Shown: piece after piece, positions 49,584 to 57,162 of the stretch
Layout: the number at the start of each line of letters is the position of its first letter
Position numbering within the stretch: position 1 is the stretch's first letter
Source: Thauera sp.
GTDB taxonomy: Bacteria > Pseudomonadota > Gammaproteobacteria > Burkholderiales > Rhodocyclaceae
DNA: 64,000 nt
NCBI GenBank assembly: GCA_017302295.1
Contig: JAFLDS010000002.1
Span: 372,001-436,000 of the forward strand
Reading direction: 5' to 3'
Made by a program: the position numbers and the translations under genes
The notes under the pieces: model-generated
Told to the model about the DNA's origin: nothing
Database searches by the model: none
Seen by the model: the letters and a program-made list of their open reading frames with translations, nothing else

Positions 49584-50609
49584 TTACTTGGAGTACTGCT
49601 TCACCAGCGCGAGGGCATCTTCGTAGAGTTTCTTGCCGTCATGGCCAGCGGCGCTGGCTTCCTTGATCCATTCGTCATCGACCTGGGCCGTGGCGGTCTT
49701 CCACTTCGCCAGTTCCTCGGCCGAAAGCTGATAGACCGTGTTGCCGCGCGAGGTCGCCGCCTCGCGGCCTGTCGCATCGGCGGCCTTGAACTGGCCCGCG
49801 ACCCAGGCGGAGGTTTCGCGGCCGCTGTTGTTGTCGATGACCTTCTTCAGGTCGTCGGGCAGGCTGTCGTACTTCTTCTGGTTCATGACGTACAGCATGG
49901 TCGCCGTCGTCATCGCCTGCTGCACACCCGACTCGGCGTGGAATTTGGTCAGTTCATGCGTTTTCGTCGCCGGAACGACCTCCCACGGGATCAAGGCCCC
50001 GTCGATCACGCCCTTTGACAGGCTTTCGGCCATCTGCGGCACCGGCATGCCGACCGGCGTGGCGCCCAGCGCGGCGAGCATCTTCGTACCCAGGCGCGAC
50101 GGCGCGCGCACTTTGACGCCCTTCAGGTCCTCCAGCGTCTTCACCTGCTTGTCACGGAAATGCAGCACGTTGGGGCCATTGACCCAGGTGGCGATCGGCT
50201 TCATGCCGGCCAGCTCCTTGGCCGAGTGCTTCTGCATGAAATCCCACAACGCGCGGGAAGAGGCCTCGTGCGTGGTGGTGACGAACGGCAGTTCGAACAC
50301 TTCGGAGGTCGGGAAGCGGCCAGGCGTGTAACCGGGCAGCGTCCATACGATGTCTGCGACACCGTCGCGCACCTGGTTCAGAAGCTGCGGCGGCGTGCCG
50401 CCGAGTTGCATCGCGGGGTAGATCTGGCACTTCAGCTTGCCCTGCGACTCGGCGGCGATCTTGTCGCACCAGGGCACGATGACCTTGGCGTGCATCGTCG
50501 ACACCGGCGGCAGAAAGTGGGCCACCTTCAGGATCGTCTCCTGCGCCATGGCAGCAGCCGGGATCATGGTAGCGGCCGCAAGGCCGACGCTCAGCATACG
50601 AATTTTCAT
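49584..50609 (-). CDS. TRAP transporter substrate-binding protein (DctP)
   Basis: Encodes 341 residues. The signal peptide (MKIRMLSVGLAAATMIPAAAMAQ) ends at an Ala-x-Ala site. The DctP core includes KVAHFLPPVSTMHAKVIVPWCDKIAAES, LKGVKVRAPSRLGTKMLAALGA (Arg that usually contacts the ligand carboxylate) and GALIPWEVVPATKTHEL. It delivers ligand in the periplasm to DctQM. The ligand is likely a carboxylate, given the conserved Arg. Confidence 0.93.
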   Translation of the reverse strand: MKIRMLSVGLAAATMIPAAAMAQETILKVAHFLPPVSTMHAKVIVPWCDKIAAESQGKLKCQIYPAMQLGGTPPQLLNQVRDGVADIVWTLPGYTPGRFPTSEVFELPFVTTTHEASSRALWDFMQKHSAKELAGMKPIATWVNGPNVLHFRDKQVKTLEDLKGVKVRAPSRLGTKMLAALGATPVGMPVPQMAESLSKGVIDGALIPWEVVPATKTHELTKFHAESGVQQAMTTATMLYVMNQKKYDSLPDDLKKVIDNNSGRETSAWVAGQFKAADATGREAATSRGNTVYQLSAEELAKWKTATAQVDDEWIKEASAAGHDGKKLYEDALALVKQYSK

Positions 50610-50671
50610 TTTTGTCTCCGTCTTGTACTGCAGTCTCTGGGAACCGTTTCATGCCCTCAGGCATGGATGAA

Positions 50672-50704
50672 GAATTCGGCGCCGCTCAAGACGGCGCCGA
50701 ATTC
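50672..50704. terminator. Perfect hairpin between the first ring-cleavage module and dctP
   Basis: GAATTCGGCGCCG, 7-base loop, then its exact complement. It lies about 150 bases after the dioxygenase stop and 60 bases before the dctP start on the minus strand. No long T tract is seen, so Rho-independent action is uncertain. Confidence 0.55.
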
Positions 50705-50849
50705 CTGCTGCGCATTATTGCGTCAAACGTGGGACGCTGACCGCGGGGAGAACGGGATCGAGCGATCCCTCTTCGCCCTCGGTGCGGAGTACGCCACACC
50801 GCGAGTCACAAAACGAGACTCGACCGGGTGAGCCGTCACGCGCTGCTGC

Positions 50850-51704
50850 TCAGCCCTGCAGCTGCCCGAGCGTCTGCGTGGTGGCCAGCGCCATCACGAC
50901 GTTGCCGCTGCCCGAGGACTGCGCGTACTCGCCGTACTGCCGGCCCGCCAGCGCCCCCTGCTCGGCCGCCATCGCCTTGGCCACCCCCAGCATCGTCGCC
51001 AGCGGCCGCCCGCCCATCTCCGCGCCGACGAACTTGCTGTACTCGGCGATCCCCGCCACCGCCTCGTCGATCTGCCCCGCCTTCAGCTGCCCGATGAAGC
51101 GCTGGTCCGCCTCGATGCGCTCGGGCAGCGGCCAGTTCTCGCGCCCGCGCACCAGCACGTGGCTGAGCGCCGAACTGGTCACGAACACCGCACGCCGTCC
51201 AAGCTTCTTCGCCGTCGCATGCACGATTTCACCCGCGCGCACGCATTCCTCATGCGTCGACATCAGCACCGAAGGCAGCACCACCACCGGCACGTCACCG
51301 GTCGGGTCGAGGTACTGCAGCGGCACGAAGGTGCCGTAGTCCCACTCGAAGTACTCCGAGTCGTTGCGGTTGGACGGCACGCCGCCCGCCTTGAACGCCT
51401 CGACCAGCGCCCCGGCGAATTCGGGGTCGCCCGGGTAGTCGTAGGGGCGGCCCGGAATCAGCTGCGGCGCCTCGTCGGCGACGCAATGGCCAACGTGCCG
51501 CGGCTGGCAGGTCACCGGCCAGTCGAAGGTCGCCACCCAGTGGCTGGAGACGATCACCCACAGGTCGGGCTTGAGCTGCCGGCGAATCGCTTCGCCCATC
51601 TCGCGCTCGGCCGCCACCAGCGTCTGCTGGTAGTCGGGCGTGTTCTTCGCCAGCCCCAGCGTGGGCACATGCGCCGCGATCGTCGCGGCAATCACTCCAC
51701 TCAT
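50850..51704 (-). CDS. Class III (LigB-type) extradiol ring-cleavage dioxygenase, copy 1
   Basis: Encodes 284 residues. Iron-ligand candidates are His12 (AAHVPTLG) and His55 (IVSSHW), with a Glu in FVGAEMGGRP near residue 229. EWDYGTFVPLQYL and SSALSHVLVRG (catalytic-site His) resemble HpaD/AmnB-type enzymes more than LigB of protocatechuate 4,5-cleavage. It is predicted to open an ortho-diphenol ring next to a hydroxyl with Fe(II) and oxygen; the exact substrate is unknown. It follows the CMD-like gene by 24 bases. It is identical to copy 2 except for the last 10 or so residues (here ATTQTLGQLQG). Confidence 0.88.
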   Translation of the reverse strand: MSGVIAATIAAHVPTLGLAKNTPDYQQTLVAAEREMGEAIRRQLKPDLWVIVSSHWVATFDWPVTCQPRHVGHCVADEAPQLIPGRPYDYPGDPEFAGALVEAFKAGGVPSNRNDSEYFEWDYGTFVPLQYLDPTGDVPVVVLPSVLMSTHEECVRAGEIVHATAKKLGRRAVFVTSSALSHVLVRGRENWPLPERIEADQRFIGQLKAGQIDEAVAGIAEYSKFVGAEMGGRPLATMLGVAKAMAAEQGALAGRQYGEYAQSSGSGNVVMALATTQTLGQLQG

Positions 51705-52201
51705 CGTCGTTTCCCCTCAGTTAACAGCTCAGTTAACACTATTCGCGCCCGCTTTCGCGGTCGCTTCTTCATCGGCCTCGCGCTTGGCGATGTTGGCCAG
51801 AATCTCCGCGCCCCGGTTGGCCGCCGACAGGCCGCGGAACAGGAAGGCCAGACCGATCGTCGCCTGCAGTTCTTCCCAGGTGGCGCCGGCGCGGCGCGCC
51901 GCGATCGCGTGCAGCGGCGCGGCGTCGTTGAGGTCCATCATCAGCATGCCGAACAGCATCAGCTGCGAGGTCTTCACGTCGAAGCACTTCGGATACATCG
52001 CGTGCGCGCGCATCTGCTCCTGCAGCTCGAGCAGCTTCGGGTCGAGCGCGCCCGTCACGTTGATGCGCGCCTCGATGCGCGGCGGCACGAAGCCGATCAG
52101 CTCCTTGTAGATCGCAAAACGCTCGTCCTGCGTGTAGTCCTGCTCGGCGTAGGCGCCGATGCGTTCGCGGACCAGATCGATATTGACGCGGGGGGGAATC
52201 A
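50883..52201. repeat. Direct repeat, left copy, of the dioxygenase/CMD module
   Basis: About 1319 bases matching 55545-56863 at a constant offset of 4662. Four single-base differences were noticed by eye, all in the CMD-like gene. The similarity begins about 11 codons before the dioxygenase stop and ends one base from the CMD-like start codon. Confidence 0.93.
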
Positions 52202-52202
52202 T
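51729..52202 (-). CDS. Carboxymuconolactone-decarboxylase-like protein, copy 1
   Basis: Encodes 157 residues from the ATG at 52202 (MIPPRVNIDLVRERIGAY). The CMD fold is suggested by GFVPPRIEARI, LDPKLLELQEQM, FDVKTSQLMLFGMLMMDLND, and LHAIAARRAGATWEELQATIGLAFLFRG. The position where AhpD-type members have CxxC reads NDAAPLH, so peroxidase activity is unlikely. It always precedes the extradiol dioxygenase here, which suggests a partner subunit or a next-step enzyme. The intergenic 24 bases contain a repeated GTTAACTGAG. Confidence 0.82.
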   Translation of the reverse strand: MIPPRVNIDLVRERIGAYAEQDYTQDERFAIYKELIGFVPPRIEARINVTGALDPKLLELQEQMRAHAMYPKCFDVKTSQLMLFGMLMMDLNDAAPLHAIAARRAGATWEELQATIGLAFLFRGLSAANRGAEILANIAKREADEEATAKAGANSVN

Positions 52203-52244
52203 TGGAGTCTCCTTGGAAATCGGACCGATGGCCAAAGTACCACT

Positions 52245-52258
52245 TGACCATACGGTCA
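52245..52258. promoter_or_regulatory. Palindromic operator candidate upstream of CMD copy 1
   Basis: TGACC-ATAC-GGTCA, a perfect 5-4-5 inverted repeat, 43 bases upstream of the CMD-like start. It is not present upstream of copy 2. Confidence 0.45.
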
Positions 52259-52277
52259 TTGTCGAGCTTGCGATCGC

Positions 52278-52309
52278 CACCGGGGCCTGGCCGCATGCCG
52301 GCCCCGGTG
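52278..52309. terminator. GC-rich hairpin between the MobA-like gene and the first module
   Basis: CACCGGGGCC pairs perfectly with GGCCCCGGTG; the inner GGC/GCC can extend the stem. It lies 70 bases after the MobA-like stop on the minus strand. No T tract is seen. Confidence 0.45.
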
Positions 52310-52378
52310 CGATGTTCGATTGCAGCGCATCTCTATCGAACGCATGAAGCGTTTCGATCATCCTGCGCTGACATCGAA

Positions 52379-54289
52379 TTACCGGAGAATTCCAGCAAAG
52401 AACGACGACAGGTCGGCGAAGCCATCCAGCGGCAGGACGTGCGCAACGTACTGGTCGGGACGAACCACCACCATGCAGCCCCTGTCGCGGTCGATGCCGC
52501 GCATGTCGAAAATGTCGCCAGCACCCTTGTGATCGACGCAGAAGACCTTCTCGAAGTCGATCAGGCCGAGCTTTCCGGTCTTCGGCTTCAGCAAGGACGG
52601 CAGGTTCTCGTAGGCGAGCTGATCGAAGGTTTGCTGGAACACCGCGCGGAAGTCGATCACCGCGTCGATGTCTTCGCCCTCGCGGGTGTGCTTGACGACG
52701 GGCGAGCTGGGGTTGGTTTCCAGCCAGTCCGCGAGCTTGTGGATCGCCGAACCGGCGTTCGAGCTGTCCGCCTTGCCAGCGAACGCATAGATGCGCCAGC
52801 GTGCATCTGCCTCGGCGGCATGGCCGAGTTGCATCTGCTTGGCGTCCGACACACGGACCACCGGCGCCGAGTGGAAGCGACGGCCAATCTCCAGCTTGCT
52901 CGCAAGCGCCTGGTGAGTCCCGGCACCAGTCAGTCGGGACGGGTCATATTTCACTGCATTACCGCCGGTGAACTCGAGGTTCTCCTTGAACGTGCGAATG
53001 ATGCGCGGCTCTTCGGTTCCATTGCGTTCGGCTTCGGTGGTCGGCGCCGACATGACCCGGGCCCACTTGTGATCGGTCTCCACCAGACGCTTCGCCTCGG
53101 TCAGACGCTCCTTGGAGTAGGTTCGCAGCAGGCTTGCATCGGCGCGCCCCTGGAGGACGTGCACAAGCTTCCAGCCCAGGTTGAAGGTGTCCTGCATCGA
53201 CACGTTCATCCCCTGACCCGCCTTGGGCGAGTGCGTGTGGCATGCGTCGCCCGCCGTGAAGACGCGAGGATCGCGGTCTTCGCCTTCGGGGACGTCATCG
53301 AATCGGTCGGTGATGCTGTGTCCGATATCGTAGATGGACCACCACACCACCTCCTTCACGTCGATCGTGTAGGGCTTGATGATGCGGTTCGCCGCGGCAA
53401 TCATGTCGTCCTGGGTGAACTTGCGCTCCGCCGCTTTCTCGTCCGGCCTGAGCTTGTCGAGCTCGACATACATGCGGAAGATGTAGCCGCCCTCGCGCGG
53501 GAGGATCAGCACATTGCCCTCCTTGGCGGAGGAGATCAGGCACTTCTGCCGGACGTCCGGGAAATCCGTGTTGGCGAGGATGTCCATCACACCCCAGGCT
53601 TGATGCGCGGCATCGCCGTGCAGTTGGCCACCAATCGATGTGCGCACGGCCGAACGCGCACCATCGCATCCGACGACGTAATTGGCCCGGACGGTTCGGG
53701 TTGCCCACCAGTACACACCGGTTACGTCCTTCAACGTCACGGTGACCGGATGGTCGTCGGTCGTGGGATCGACCGTCACATTCACGACTTCCCAACCGTA
53801 GTCGGGTTCGAGTCGCGAGGGCGAGTTTTTCATGATCTCCAGGAACAGCTCATGCATTCGTGCCTGGTTGATCAGGATATGCGGCATTTCCGAGCTGTCA
53901 TCGGCCACGTCCTGCACCCGACCGACGCGCTTGATGTGCTCGGGATTCTTGGGATCGGGCATCCAGAACGCGGTCTGATTGACCCAGTAGGTTTCGCGCT
54001 TGACCTTGTCGGCGAATCCGAAGGCCTGGAACATTTCCATGGTGCGCGTGTTGATGCCGTCGGCCTTGCCCTTGATGATGTTGCTGGGCATGCGCTCGAT
54101 GATCATCGTGTCGATCTCGGGGAACTGCGACAACTGGGCGGCAAGACACAGGCCGGCAGGTCCGGTGCCGGCAATCAGCACATCCACCTTCTCGGGCAAG
54201 GGTTCGTTGATCCCGCGGTTGCGACGGTTCGGTGCCGCCGGCTTGATGTCGGGGTTGCCACCTCTGAATCCATTTTTATAGAACTGCAT
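52379..54289 (-). CDS. MobA-like FAD monooxygenase, probably 3-hydroxybenzoate 4-monooxygenase
   Basis: Encodes 636 residues. FAD motifs are VDVLIAGTGPAGLCLAAQL, VVGCDGARSAVR and VFTAGDACHTHSPKAGQGMN; a C-terminal thioredoxin-like domain ends in VVVRPDQYVAHVLPL. The opening (MQFYKNGFRGGNPDI), ADGINTRTMEMFQAFGFAD and NSPSRLEP strongly recall Comamonas MobA, which converts 3-hydroxybenzoate to protocatechuate. Phenol 2-monooxygenase is a related alternative. It is divergent from a LysR gene with a likely operator between them. Confidence 0.85.
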   Translation of the reverse strand: MQFYKNGFRGGNPDIKPAAPNRRNRGINEPLPEKVDVLIAGTGPAGLCLAAQLSQFPEIDTMIIERMPSNIIKGKADGINTRTMEMFQAFGFADKVKRETYWVNQTAFWMPDPKNPEHIKRVGRVQDVADDSSEMPHILINQARMHELFLEIMKNSPSRLEPDYGWEVVNVTVDPTTDDHPVTVTLKDVTGVYWWATRTVRANYVVGCDGARSAVRTSIGGQLHGDAAHQAWGVMDILANTDFPDVRQKCLISSAKEGNVLILPREGGYIFRMYVELDKLRPDEKAAERKFTQDDMIAAANRIIKPYTIDVKEVVWWSIYDIGHSITDRFDDVPEGEDRDPRVFTAGDACHTHSPKAGQGMNVSMQDTFNLGWKLVHVLQGRADASLLRTYSKERLTEAKRLVETDHKWARVMSAPTTEAERNGTEEPRIIRTFKENLEFTGGNAVKYDPSRLTGAGTHQALASKLEIGRRFHSAPVVRVSDAKQMQLGHAAEADARWRIYAFAGKADSSNAGSAIHKLADWLETNPSSPVVKHTREGEDIDAVIDFRAVFQQTFDQLAYENLPSLLKPKTGKLGLIDFEKVFCVDHKGAGDIFDMRGIDRDRGCMVVVRPDQYVAHVLPLDGFADLSSFFAGILR

Positions 54290-54417
54290 GTCCTTACCTC
54301 CTCAGTGCTGCCCCGACCGGATGGTCCGAGCATGGTCTCGAATGGCGAATGCGTGAAAGAAATCCTGTGCGCACTTTAGTCCCGCCCCCCTTATCCAGCA
54401 ACGCAATGAGTAGAATA

Positions 54418-54444
54418 GGTTCAATTCAAATAAGGAATAGAACC
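54418..54444. promoter_or_regulatory. LysR-type operator candidate between the MobA-like and lysR genes
   Basis: GGTTCAATTC, 7 bases, GAATAGAACC: an inverted repeat matching at 9 of 10 positions, with an internal TTC-N9-GAA (T-N11-A) core. It ends 5 bases before the lysR ATG and fits autoregulation plus control of the divergent monooxygenase. Confidence 0.6.
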
Positions 54445-54449
54445 CCTTC

Positions 54450-55373
54450 ATGCAGAACCTCGACACCCGCTTGCTCCAGGTCTTCGACGAGATCTACAAG
54501 ACACGCAGCGTCAGCCGCGCGGCGGAGCAGCTCGGGCTGGGCCAGCCGGTGGTGAGCATCGCGCTGGGAAAGTTGCGCCAGCACTTCGGCGACCCCCTTT
54601 TCGTGCGCACTTCGACAGGCATGGATCCGACGCCGCTGGGAGAGGAACTTGTGCGGCCGATCCGGAATGCGATCGACGCCTTGGAGGCGGCCCTGGGTTA
54701 CCGCACGACCTTCGACCCCGGTTCGGTGCGGCGGACCTTCAACATCGCGATGACGGACATCTCGCAGATCGTCCTGCTGCCCCGCTTGTGGGCCAGGCTG
54801 CACGCGGTGGCGCCGGGGGTGTCGGTGGAGGTGGCGAACCTGTCGGCGGAGACCGCACGTCTGTTGGAGGCCGGCGAGATGGACCTCGCTCTCGGCTTCA
54901 TCCCGCAGCTCGATGCGGGCTTCTATCAGCAGACGCTGTTCGCACAGCGCTACATCTGCCTCGCGAGAACGGATCACCCGCGCATTCAGGGCGAAATGAG
55001 CCTGGAGCAGTTCCAGGCGGAAGAGCATGCCGCGGTGATCAGCCCGGGCACCGGCCATGGCTATCTGGACCGCGAGCTCGCGCGGCAGAACATCACGCGC
55101 AAGGTCGTTCTGCGGGTTCCGAACTTTCTCGGCGTCGCCCTCGTTGTCGAGCACACCGACCTGGTGGTCACGATCCCGGCGCGGCTCGGCAAGATGATGG
55201 AACGACATGGCCGTTTCCAGATTTACCCGACACCGTTCTCCATTGCAGGCTACCAGATCAAGCAGTTCTGGCACGAGCGCTTTCATCACGACCCTGGAAA
55301 CTGCTGGCTACGCAAGCTGATCCGCGAGTTGCTCGGCGCCCCTTCGAGCGCCGGCGCTGACGGCAAGGCTTGA
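54450..55373 (+). CDS. LysR-family regulator (NahR/NagR-like)
   Basis: Encodes 307 residues. The helix-turn-helix is LDTRLLQVFDEIYKTRSVSRAAEQLGLGQPVVSIALGKLRQHFGDPLFVR. The effector domain follows (TDISQIVLLPRLWARLHAVAPGVSVEVANL), which resembles the NahR/NagR/DntR branch that senses salicylate-like aromatics. Divergent placement suggests it activates the MobA-like gene. The effector may be a hydroxybenzoate; this is inferred. Confidence 0.9.
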   Translation: MQNLDTRLLQVFDEIYKTRSVSRAAEQLGLGQPVVSIALGKLRQHFGDPLFVRTSTGMDPTPLGEELVRPIRNAIDALEAALGYRTTFDPGSVRRTFNIAMTDISQIVLLPRLWARLHAVAPGVSVEVANLSAETARLLEAGEMDLALGFIPQLDAGFYQQTLFAQRYICLARTDHPRIQGEMSLEQFQAEEHAAVISPGTGHGYLDRELARQNITRKVVLRVPNFLGVALVVEHTDLVVTIPARLGKMMERHGRFQIYPTPFSIAGYQIKQFWHERFHHDPGNCWLRKLIRELLGAPSSAGADGKA

Positions 55374-55455
55374 ACCGGCGTCGCCGGCCCGGGTGGCGAC
55401 GCGGGCCGCGCCTGTGCAGCGACGCGATGCCCGAGCACGCGCTGTAAGCGAACCA

Positions 55456-55489
55456 TGGATCCGACCGGAGCAGGCACCGGTCGAATCCA
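55456..55489. terminator. Hairpin between convergent lysR and dioxygenase copy 2
   Basis: TGGATCCGACCGG, 8-base loop, CCGGTCGAATCCA: 12 of 13 paired. It lies between the lysR stop and the second dioxygenase stop, and could act in both directions. No T tract is seen. Confidence 0.5.
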
Positions 55490-55511
55490 CGTTGTCGCGC
55501 GTCGTCCGGCC

Positions 55512-56366
55512 TCAGCCGGCCAGTTGCGCCAGCGTGCCGTGAGCGGCCAGCGCCATCACGACGTTGCCGCTGCCCGAGGACTGCGCGTACTCGCCGTACT
55601 GCCGGCCCGCCAGCGCCCCCTGCTCGGCCGCCATCGCCTTGGCCACCCCCAGCATCGTCGCCAGCGGCCGCCCGCCCATCTCCGCGCCGACGAACTTGCT
55701 GTACTCGGCGATCCCCGCCACCGCCTCGTCGATCTGCCCCGCCTTCAGCTGCCCGATGAAGCGCTGGTCCGCCTCGATGCGCTCGGGCAGCGGCCAGTTC
55801 TCGCGCCCGCGCACCAGCACGTGGCTGAGCGCCGAACTGGTCACGAACACCGCACGCCGTCCAAGCTTCTTCGCCGTCGCATGCACGATTTCACCCGCGC
55901 GCACGCATTCCTCATGCGTCGACATCAGCACCGAAGGCAGCACCACCACCGGCACGTCACCGGTCGGGTCGAGGTACTGCAGCGGCACGAAGGTGCCGTA
56001 GTCCCACTCGAAGTACTCCGAGTCGTTGCGGTTGGACGGCACGCCGCCCGCCTTGAACGCCTCGACCAGCGCCCCGGCGAATTCGGGGTCGCCCGGGTAG
56101 TCGTAGGGGCGGCCCGGAATCAGCTGCGGCGCCTCGTCGGCGACGCAATGGCCAACGTGCCGCGGCTGGCAGGTCACCGGCCAGTCGAAGGTCGCCACCC
56201 AGTGGCTGGAGACGATCACCCACAGGTCGGGCTTGAGCTGCCGGCGAATCGCTTCGCCCATCTCGCGCTCGGCCGCCACCAGCGTCTGCTGGTAGTCGGG
56301 CGTGTTCTTCGCCAGCCCCAGCGTGGGCACATGCGCCGCGATCGTCGCGGCAATCACTCCACTCAT
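55512..56366 (-). CDS. Class III (LigB-type) extradiol ring-cleavage dioxygenase, copy 2
   Basis: Encodes 284 residues, identical to copy 1 through VVMALA; the C-terminus then reads AHGTLAQLAG. Thus His12, His55 and the Glu near 229 are all kept. The near-identity implies recent duplication or gene conversion. It is transcribed from a different upstream region, after the second CMD-like gene. Substrate is as uncertain as for copy 1. Confidence 0.88.
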   Translation of the reverse strand: MSGVIAATIAAHVPTLGLAKNTPDYQQTLVAAEREMGEAIRRQLKPDLWVIVSSHWVATFDWPVTCQPRHVGHCVADEAPQLIPGRPYDYPGDPEFAGALVEAFKAGGVPSNRNDSEYFEWDYGTFVPLQYLDPTGDVPVVVLPSVLMSTHEECVRAGEIVHATAKKLGRRAVFVTSSALSHVLVRGRENWPLPERIEADQRFIGQLKAGQIDEAVAGIAEYSKFVGAEMGGRPLATMLGVAKAMAAEQGALAGRQYGEYAQSSGSGNVVMALAAHGTLAQLAG

Positions 56367-56863
56367 CGTCGTTTCCCCTCAGTTAACAGCTCAGTTAACA
56401 CTATTCGCGCCCGCTTTCGCGGTCGCTTCTTCATCGGCCTCGCGCTTGGCGATGTTGGCCAGAATCTCCGCGCCCCGGTTGGCCGCCGACAGGCCGCGGA
56501 ACAGGAAGGCCAGACCGATCGTCGCCTGCAGTTCTTCCCAGGTGGCGCCGGCGCGGCGCGCCGCGATCGCGTGCAGCGGCGCGGCGTCGTTGAGGTCCAT
56601 CATCAGCATGCCGAACAGCATCAGCTGCGAGGTCTTCACGTCGAAGCACTTCGGGTACATCGCGTGCGCGCGCATCTGCTCCTGCAGCTCGAGCAGCTTC
56701 GGGTCGAGCGCGCCGGTGACGTTGATGCGCGCCTCGATGCGCGGCGGCACGAAGCCGATCAGCTCCTTGTAGATCGCAAAACGCTCGTCCTGCGTGTGGT
56801 CCTGCTCGGCGTAGGCGCCGATGCGTTCGCGGACCAGATCGATATTGACGCGGGGGGGAATCA
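55545..56863. repeat. Direct repeat, right copy, of the dioxygenase/CMD module
   Basis: Matches 50883-52201 with about four base differences seen. The outer sequences on both sides are unrelated between copies. Confidence 0.93.
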
Positions 56864-56864
56864 A
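56391..56864 (-). CDS. Carboxymuconolactone-decarboxylase-like protein, copy 2
   Basis: Encodes 157 residues from a TTG at 56864 (LIPPRVNIDLVRERI), with AGGAG 8 bases upstream. The equivalent codon in copy 1 is ATG. One residue difference was noticed: His in EQDHTQDE where copy 1 has Tyr. The AhpD-type CxxC is again missing. It lies back to back with the VOC dioxygenase gene, with about 300 bases between the starts. Confidence 0.82.
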   Translation of the reverse strand: MIPPRVNIDLVRERIGAYAEQDHTQDERFAIYKELIGFVPPRIEARINVTGALDPKLLELQEQMRAHAMYPKCFDVKTSQLMLFGMLMMDLNDAAPLHAIAARRAGATWEELQATIGLAFLFRGLSAANRGAEILANIAKREADEEATAKAGANSVN

Positions 56865-56950
56865 GAGGGTGTCTCCTGTGGGATGGATAGGTTGAGGCTG
56901 AACCATGGTAGGCAGCACCCCGAGGGTCGGCAATGCGGCGGACCAAGATG

Positions 56951-56967
56951 CGTGCGCAGAGCGCACG
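56951..56967. promoter_or_regulatory. Palindrome CGTGCGC-N3-GCGCACG between CMD copy 2 and the VOC dioxygenase
   Basis: A perfect 7-3-7 inverted repeat, 87 bases upstream of the second CMD-like gene and about 195 bases upstream of the VOC gene. The same GTGCGC-N3-GCGCAC core occurs at 59210-59224 in the iclR-dctP gap, so a shared regulator is likely. Confidence 0.55.
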
Positions 56968-57162
56968 GCAGTCAATGGGCGGCAGCGGTCAGCTGCGTGC
57001 CACTGCAGCACCACCCAGAGTCAGTGGCAACCGGCCTTCGGGCTGCCTTAACTCATCGAAAACGCTCATGCATCTATTCATGAAAATGCGGTTTATCAAC
57101 GCATCCGGAAGCTGGACACTGTGCGTCGTTCCCTTCCCACCATTCGATCCAAGGAGACAGAA

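Noticed and set aside
50850-51704. Protocatechuate 4,5-dioxygenase LigB with the CMD-like protein as LigA
   Set aside because: The CMD-like sequence does not resemble LigA, and the dioxygenase is closer in motifs to HpaD/AmnB types; the substrate is left open.
52202-54379. A 725-codon open frame on the plus strand
   Set aside because: It is antisense to the MobA-like gene, which has clear FAD motifs and family length. The plus-strand product shows only GC-driven composition.
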